This document shows positions 6,580-11,161 of a stretch of DNA of 11,161 nt, one piece after another. Origin of the DNA: Flavobacteriales bacterium UBA2426 (GTDB lineage Bacteria; Bacteroidota; Bacteroidia; Flavobacteriales_F; PHOS-HE28); NCBI GenBank assembly GCA_002342985.1, contig DDRC01000226.1, forward strand, positions 3,726 to 14,886, written 5' to 3'. Both the position numbers and the translations under genes were made by a program. The first letter of the stretch is position 1. Every line of letters starts with the position of its first letter. The notes below the pieces were generated by a model, which saw only the letters and a list, made by a program, of their open reading frames with translations, was not told where the DNA came from and made no database searches.

Positions 6580-8829
6580 TCACCGCTGGATGGCCACCCG
6601 GGCCGCAGCCCGCCCCGCCGCATCCTCGGCCACCACCGTGTAGAGCCCTGACGCAAGGCCTCGCACGTCGATGACGGCCTCGCTTGCGCCATGGATTCCC
6701 GCCAGGGCGCCCGCAAGGCGTCCTGTGGCATCGAGCAGCAGCAGGCGCTCCACGCGGCCAAAGCCGCTGAACCGGATGCGGAGCCACTCGGCTGCCGGAT
6801 TCGGGTAGGCGTATAGCGTGCGGCTGGCGACGATCTCGGCGATGCCCACCACTTCCACGCAGAAGGGGGGATCCGTCTGGAAGGACTCGCCGTACTGCCC
6901 ATCGCTCTCGGCCAGCACGCTGCCGTCACCGTTGAGGATCACCAGGCTGCCATCGCCCTGCTCGCAGCAGATGCCGTCACCGAAGGCGTCGAGGATGGTG
7001 AAGACGTAGCAGTCGTTGGTGAGGCACCAGTGCACCGTATCGGCAGGCCCCTCATCGAAGTCGGGGTAGGGGCCGCCGCTGTAGAGCACGGTGCCTTGGC
7101 TGTTGGCCAGCTCCCAGGTCACATCACTGCCGTAGTTGTCCAAAGTGAGCAGCAGCATCACATTGCCCCCCGGGTTGTTCACGGTGAAGGTGATCTCCCA
7201 AGGATCGTTCACCGGTACCTGGTCCGTATTGCCGTTGGGCAGGCTGCTGCTCACGGTCAGCGTGTGCGTCCCGGCGGGGGCGATGAATGCGGGAAGCGGC
7301 ACGTTGACCGTCTGGAGCGGCAGCAGGGAGCCGGTCCAGGTGTGCACGAGGCCCGGCCCGCCGTCGATGGCGTAAGTGAAGGTGACCGATGTGAGCACTA
7401 CGGTGCCGTTGTTCTTCAGGGTGATGATCGGCGCGATGATTGAATCGCCGCAGATGAGCTCCGGTATGTTGACGATGCTCGTGACGGCGGCATCGAAGTA
7501 GATCGGCTCCTCGATGGGGCCACCGTCGCCCAGGCCGGCCAACTGCTCGCCGCAATCGCCCAGGTAGGCCTCCAGCAGGGGCCAGCTCACATCGAGACGC
7601 CCGTAGTAGTCATTCACGCTGCTCGCGCAATCCGCCTGTCCGCCATAGAGCTGGCCGATGACGAGCTTGTCCTGGTTCCAGAGGCCGCTGCCGCTGCTGC
7701 CCGGCTCGGTGGTGCCCGCATCCCAAACTGTCACCTGCCAGCAGTCGGCAGCACCGGTGCCCAGGTCGATGCTGGCCTGCTGCACGGTGCTGTAAGAGAG
7801 GCTGATCTTCTTGATGTCACCGCTGGGATGGTGGATGCCGCACACGGTGTCAGGAGTGGCGCCGCTGCGGTCCCAGCCGCTGTAGAACACCTCATACGCG
7901 ACGGGGGGGATGTTGTCGAGCTCCAGGAAGGCCATGTCCGTGGCGGAGTTGCTCACGAGCATCACGCACCCGCTCACCGTCTGGTCGATGGGTCCGTTCT
8001 CCGTGGGGTCGCAGGTGGGGCTGTCCCAATTGAAGCGGAACACCCAGTTCTCCACATCGGCATCGAGGCAGTGGTTGGCGGTGAGGAAGTAGGGCGTGCT
8101 GTCCTGGGCGCAGTTGTTGAGCAGGGTGCCGGTGCAGAAGCCGCTGCCGCCGGTGGTGATGATGGCCACGCTGCGGATCTGATCGCGCCAGTCGTCTCCC
8201 TCGGGGCAGATCACATTGATGTTGCAGTCCTCGCTGTCACCGAAGTCCTTCATGTACCGGAACACATCACGGTAGGCGTGCGTCACGCGGTCGATGTGCA
8301 GCAGGCCCTGCCCGGCTGCGCTGCGCGGCTCATGATACTCGACGGTGATGCGCTCGCCGGGCACCTGGGTGACGCCGAGGCTGGTCCGCTTCGGTGCGCT
8401 GGCCTTGGTGAAGGCCCCGATGTGCTGTCCGGCATCGTTGTACACGAAAACGCGGCCCCCATCGGGCAGTACGAACCGGTCGAAGCGGAAGTTGATGCTG
8501 TACGCGCCGGGGCATCGGATGGCCAGGCGCCAGAGGCGGTCGCCGTTGCGCAGGGTTGTCCACGAGCCATGGGATTCGGTGCCGAGGTCCACGGCATGGT
8601 TGAAGCCGAAGCGCCACGGGCCCTTGACGCCCGCGGCCCGGTCGGTTTCGTCCTGTGCCATCAGCGCGGCGGCATCAACAGGCGGCAGCTCGACAACGGC
8701 CGGTGCCTGCAGCCGGGGGCCGTGGGGCAGCAGGCCGATCGGCCGGCCGCCGAAGGAGACCTGGCCAAAGCCGGTCAGCGAAGCCGCCGAGGCGATGGCG
8801 ATGGCGAAGAGGCGTAGCGTTCCGCGCAT
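6580..8829 (-). CDS. Lysyl endopeptidase-like secreted serine protease, long form with T9SS sorting domain
   Basis: This is a 749-residue precursor predicted to be exported by Sec and then T9SS. The signal peptide covers residues 1-22. A pro-region spans about 23-194. The protease domain of the Achromobacter protease I (API) type spans about 195-430: DCNINVICPEGD at 201-212 and catalytic His253 (TANHC), Asp298 (ATDMAF) and Ser379 (PGSSGSG). Asp407 in NDYYGR aligns with API Asp225, which gives lysine specificity. All three API disulfide pairs are retained (Cys202-401, 208-273, 232-254). Lys194 stands seven residues before the first Cys, a likely self-cleavage site. After the protease come a CARDB-like beta domain (about 445-552), a domain with the DAFGDGICCEQGDGS signature (about 553-658), and a type A sorting domain (about 672-749, starting YAYPNP and ending in VAIQR). 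Cys288 and Cys330 occur only in this copy. Activity is inferred from intact catalytic residues. Confidence 0.88.
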   Translation of the reverse strand: MRGTLRLFAIAIASAASLTGFGQVSFGGRPIGLLPHGPRLQAPAVVELPPVDAAALMAQDETDRAAGVKGPWRFGFNHAVDLGTESHGSWTTLRNGDRLWRLAIRCPGAYSINFRFDRFVLPDGGRVFVYNDAGQHIGAFTKASAPKRTSLGVTQVPGERITVEYHEPRSAAGQGLLHIDRVTHAYRDVFRYMKDFGDSEDCNINVICPEGDDWRDQIRSVAIITTGGSGFCTGTLLNNCAQDSTPYFLTANHCLDADVENWVFRFNWDSPTCDPTENGPIDQTVSGCVMLVSNSATDMAFLELDNIPPVAYEVFYSGWDRSGATPDTVCGIHHPSGDIKKISLSYSTVQQASIDLGTGAADCWQVTVWDAGTTEPGSSGSGLWNQDKLVIGQLYGGQADCASSVNDYYGRLDVSWPLLEAYLGDCGEQLAGLGDGGPIEEPIYFDAAVTSIVNIPELICGDSIIAPIITLKNNGTVVLTSVTFTYAIDGGPGLVHTWTGSLLPLQTVNVPLPAFIAPAGTHTLTVSSSLPNGNTDQVPVNDPWEITFTVNNPGGNVMLLLTLDNYGSDVTWELANSQGTVLYSGGPYPDFDEGPADTVHWCLTNDCYVFTILDAFGDGICCEQGDGSLVILNGDGSVLAESDGQYGESFQTDPPFCVEVVGIAEIVASRTLYAYPNPAAEWLRIRFSGFGRVERLLLLDATGRLAGALAGIHGASEAVIDVRGLASGLYTVVAEDAAGRAAARVAIQR

Positions 8830-8849
8830 GTGCGAAGGGATTGACCGTG

Positions 8850-8857
8850 TGAAGATA
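8850..8857 (-). promoter_or_regulatory. Candidate -7 promoter box (TATCTTCA) of the long protease gene
   Basis: On the minus strand TATCTTCA lies 20 bases before the ATG of the 749-residue protease. It matches the first six positions of the TAyyTTyG box seen before other genes. Its upstream side begins four bases after the foot of the large hairpin, so any -33 contact would fall inside the hairpin DNA. No TTG is seen there. It suggests that the long protease gene can be transcribed on its own. Confidence 0.4.
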
Positions 8858-8861
8858 GACG

Positions 8862-8916
8862 AGGCGCCTAACGCAGAAGCCCGCCGGTGGCCGGCGGTCT
8901 TCTGCGTCAGGCGCCT
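8862..8916 (-). terminator. Large GC-rich hairpin between the two protease genes, probable terminator
   Basis: The plus-strand arms aggcgcctaacgcagaag (8862-8879) and cttctgcgtcaggcgcct (8899-8916) pair over 18 positions with one exception. That exception is A-C on the plus strand but becomes a U-G wobble in minus-strand RNA. After one mismatch the stem continues for 7 more pairs (8881-8887 with 8891-8897) around a 3-base loop, TGG on the plus strand. It begins six bases past the stop of the 517-residue protease gene. The wobble fits a minus-strand transcript, so termination of that gene is the simplest reading. There is no long U tract after it, only mixed pyrimidine-rich sequence, so it could instead protect the mRNA 3' end or attenuate read-through into the next gene. 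Confidence 0.7.
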
Positions 8917-8921
8917 TGGGC

Positions 8922-10475
8922 TCAGCGGGTGCGGACGAGCCGCTCCACGGTGCGATAGCCATTCGCGGTGGCCTCCACGAAGTAGATGCCTTCGGCATGG
9001 CTGCTGAGGTCAAGGCTCAGCCGCTCGGTGCCCCGGCCGATCGTCCGTGCCATCACCTGCTGACCCACGGCATCGAACACCGTGAGCCGTCCTCCGGCAT
9101 GGAGCGCGGCGGGCAGCGCCACGCTGAACAGCCCTTGGGTAGGGTTGGGAGCAATGGTGAGCCCTTCGTCAACGGCGTTCTCGCTCATCCCCACGGAGGC
9201 GAGGGGATAGCCCTGCAGCGTGTTGCCGCAATTGCCCAGCCAGGTCTGCAGGAAGGGGTAGCTCGTGGAGAAGCGGCCGTAGTAGTCGTTGACGTTGTTG
9301 CCGCATGATGCCTGGCCGCCGAACAGCTGGCCGATCAGCAAACCGTTCTGGTTCCACAGGCCGCTTCCGCTGGATCCGCCTTCCGTGGTGCCGTCCTCCC
9401 AGTTGGCGATGCGCCAGCAGGCAGCACCGCCCCAGTTCGCCTGGGTGGCCGCGTCATCATCGAACGAGATCTTCTTGATGTCGCCGCTGGGGTGGTGGAT
9501 GGCCGTGCTCGCGGTGGGGGCGGTGCCACTCTTGTCCCACCCGGTGTAGAACACGTTGTAGCTGGCCGGCGGTACGCTGTTGAGCTGCAGCAGGGCCACA
9601 TCGCTGGCGGCATTGTTCGCGCGGAGCGAGCTGCCGCTAATGGTCTGGTTGGTGGGGCCGTTGGTGGTGGTGGCGCAGGTGGGGCTGTTCCAGTTGAACC
9701 GGAACACCCAGCTGTTGTTGCCGCCGAGGCAATGGTTGGCGGTGAGGAAATAGGGCGTGCCGTCGTTGTTGCAGTTGTTGATGAGCTGGCCGGTGCAGAT
9801 GCCGCTGCCCCCGACGGTGATCATGGCCACGCTGCGGATCTGGTCGCGCCAAGGATCGCCAACGGGGCAGATGACGTTGTTGTTGCACGAGCCGCTGTCC
9901 CCCAAGCCCTTCACGGAGCGGAACAGGTCGCGGTATGCGTGCGTCACCTGGCCGATCCGCAGGAAACCCTCGCCACGCACGGCGGCCGGCTCCACGTATT
10001 CGATGGTGATGCGGTCGCCGGGCAGTTGCGTGACGCCCAGGATGCTGTGCCCGGGGTTGCTTTCCGCCGTGAATGCGCCGAGGGTCTCGCCCAGGTCGTT
10101 GTAAACGAACACCTGCCCGCCATCGGGCACGATGTAGTCATTGAATTCGAAGTTGATGCTGAAGGCACCGGGGCACTCGATCGCCACCCGCCACACGGCA
10201 TCGCCATTGGGCAGCGTGGTCCATATCCCGTTGCTGGCGCTGGTGATCTCGGGGTGGTGGTTGAAGCCGAACCGGTAGGGCCCTTTGATGCCCTGTTCGG
10301 CGCGCTGCGCGTCCTCTGCCATCAGCGCTGCGGCATCCACAGCGGGCATCACGTGCAGCGGCGCTTCCGGCAGATAGGCCCGGCCGAGGCCATAAGGCTC
10401 TCCGCCGAAGGAGATCTGCCCGGCGGCCGAAAGAGAGAGGAAGAGGAGCGGAGCGTAGAGTGGGAGTCGAGTCAT
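8922..10475 (-). CDS. Lysyl endopeptidase-like secreted serine protease, short form with T9SS sorting domain
   Basis: This is a 517-residue precursor and the paralogue of the neighbouring long protease. The signal peptide covers residues 1-19, followed by QISFGG, a start shared with the paralogue. The pro-region spans about 20-189. Lys189-Gly190 precedes the first Cys by eight residues and resembles the Lys-Gly maturation site of Achromobacter protease I (API). The protease domain spans about 190-420, with His248 (TANHC), Asp292 (SDVALL) and Ser369 (GGSSGSG). Asp397 in NDYYGR corresponds to API Asp225, the lysine-specificity residue. The three API disulfides are conserved (Cys197-391, 203-267, 227-249). 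Trp348 may correspond to API Trp169, while API His210 is replaced by Phe385. A type A T9SS sorting domain follows directly (about 438-517: IAPNPTQGLF, then GIYFVEA and a basic end). The product is expected to be secreted or surface-attached and to digest protein, for nutrition or for maturing other exported proteins (inference). Confidence 0.9.
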   Translation of the reverse strand: MTRLPLYAPLLFLSLSAAGQISFGGEPYGLGRAYLPEAPLHVMPAVDAAALMAEDAQRAEQGIKGPYRFGFNHHPEITSASNGIWTTLPNGDAVWRVAIECPGAFSINFEFNDYIVPDGGQVFVYNDLGETLGAFTAESNPGHSILGVTQLPGDRITIEYVEPAAVRGEGFLRIGQVTHAYRDLFRSVKGLGDSGSCNNNVICPVGDPWRDQIRSVAMITVGGSGICTGQLINNCNNDGTPYFLTANHCLGGNNSWVFRFNWNSPTCATTTNGPTNQTISGSSLRANNAASDVALLQLNSVPPASYNVFYTGWDKSGTAPTASTAIHHPSGDIKKISFDDDAATQANWGGAACWRIANWEDGTTEGGSSGSGLWNQNGLLIGQLFGGQASCGNNVNDYYGRFSTSYPFLQTWLGNCGNTLQGYPLASVGMSENAVDEGLTIAPNPTQGLFSVALPAALHAGGRLTVFDAVGQQVMARTIGRGTERLSLDLSSHAEGIYFVEATANGYRTVERLVRTR

Positions 10476-10510
10476 GGGTGGAATGCTGGTTCTGGTTCCT
10501 TGGCTTGTTG

Positions 10511-10518
10511 CGAAAATA
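10511..10518 (-). promoter_or_regulatory. Candidate -7 promoter box (TATTTTCG) of the short protease gene
   Basis: On the minus strand TATTTTCG lies 35 bases before the ATG at 10475, in the 191-base gap after uvrB. It is the best example of the TAyyTTyG box in this window and sits in a local AT-rich island (10509-10520) within very GC-rich DNA. This fits a promoter serving the proteases independently of uvrB. A TTG on the same strand at 10556-10558 is too far upstream to be a standard -33 element. Confidence 0.55.
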
Positions 10519-10640
10519 AACCCCTCGTCACGCCGGCCGGCGGTTCATCACAGGCCAATCTGGGAAGCTCAATGTCGGCGGGCATGCGTCGCGGGGCCGT
10601 ATGTGCCGCATGAGCGGGCGTCAGCCGTCGACGAGCGGGT

Positions 10641-10661
10641 CGCCATGTGCGATGAATGGCG
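10641..10661 (-). terminator. Weak hairpin after uvrB, possible terminator
   Basis: The arms cgccat (10641-10646) and atggcg (10656-10661) can form a perfect 6-base-pair stem with a 9-base loop, starting five bases after the uvrB stop. A second short inverted repeat, catgcg/cgcatg, lies at 10583-10588 and 10607-10612. Neither has a U tract. Either could mark the uvrB transcript end, but both are short enough to be chance. Confidence 0.25.
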
Positions 10662-10666
10662 GATGG

Positions 10667-11161
<495 letters not shown>

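Noticed and set aside
7828..8817. Long plus-strand open frame opposite the long protease
   Set aside because: It is a low-complexity Gly/Ala/Val/His-rich shadow of a gene whose catalytic residues are clear on the minus strand.
9492..10613. Long plus-strand open frame opposite the short protease
   Set aside because: It mirrors the shadow at 7828-8817 because the two proteases are paralogues. It has no independent domain signal.

Overview
The window reads as chromosomal DNA from a GC-rich member of the Bacteroidota, probably an uncultured Flavobacteriales-type organism. Three observations support this. Secreted proteins end in type IX secretion (T9SS) C-terminal sorting domains. Start codons lack Shine-Dalgarno sequences. 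Several genes are preceded by a TAyyTTyG box resembling the Bacteroidota -7 promoter element (TAnnTTTG). The genus cannot be fixed from sequence alone. Coding density is high, every gap is under 200 bases, and I see no RNA gene, insertion sequence, phage gene or CRISPR array.

Layout, plus strand (1-6579). The left edge holds the last codons of a gene whose tail resembles a T9SS sorting domain. Next come a secreted M14-type zinc carboxypeptidase-like protein (124-1839), a small GreA/GreB-superfamily protein (1916-2374), a conserved but unrecognised protein with a Tudor-like N-terminus (2421-2960), the 3-oxoacyl-ACP reductase fabG (2992-3741), a large inner-membrane protein with a von Willebrand A-like domain (3860-5944), and a membrane-anchored DUF218/YdcF-SanA-ElyC-like protein (5944-6579). 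The last two are joined by a TGATG stop/start overlap.

Layout, minus strand (11161-6580). The 3' end of uvrB enters from the right edge (11161-10667). Two tandem paralogues of the Achromobacter lysyl endopeptidase family follow: a 517-residue protein (10475-8922) and a 749-residue protein (8829-6580). A strong GC-rich hairpin and a promoter-like box separate them. The converging gene blocks meet with abutting stop codons in the palindrome TGATCA at 6577-6582.

How it fits together. Much of the window concerns the cell envelope and secreted proteolysis: one carboxypeptidase, two proprotein-type Lys-specific endoproteases probably exported by T9SS, and a coupled pair of membrane proteins. The rest is housekeeping: fatty-acid synthesis, nucleotide excision repair and a transcription-factor-like protein. 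I found no clear defence or mobile system. The most interesting items are the tandem proteases with their intervening hairpin, the recurring promoter-like box (two copies so close to the ATG that the mRNAs would be leaderless), and the coupled VWA/DUF218 gene pair.
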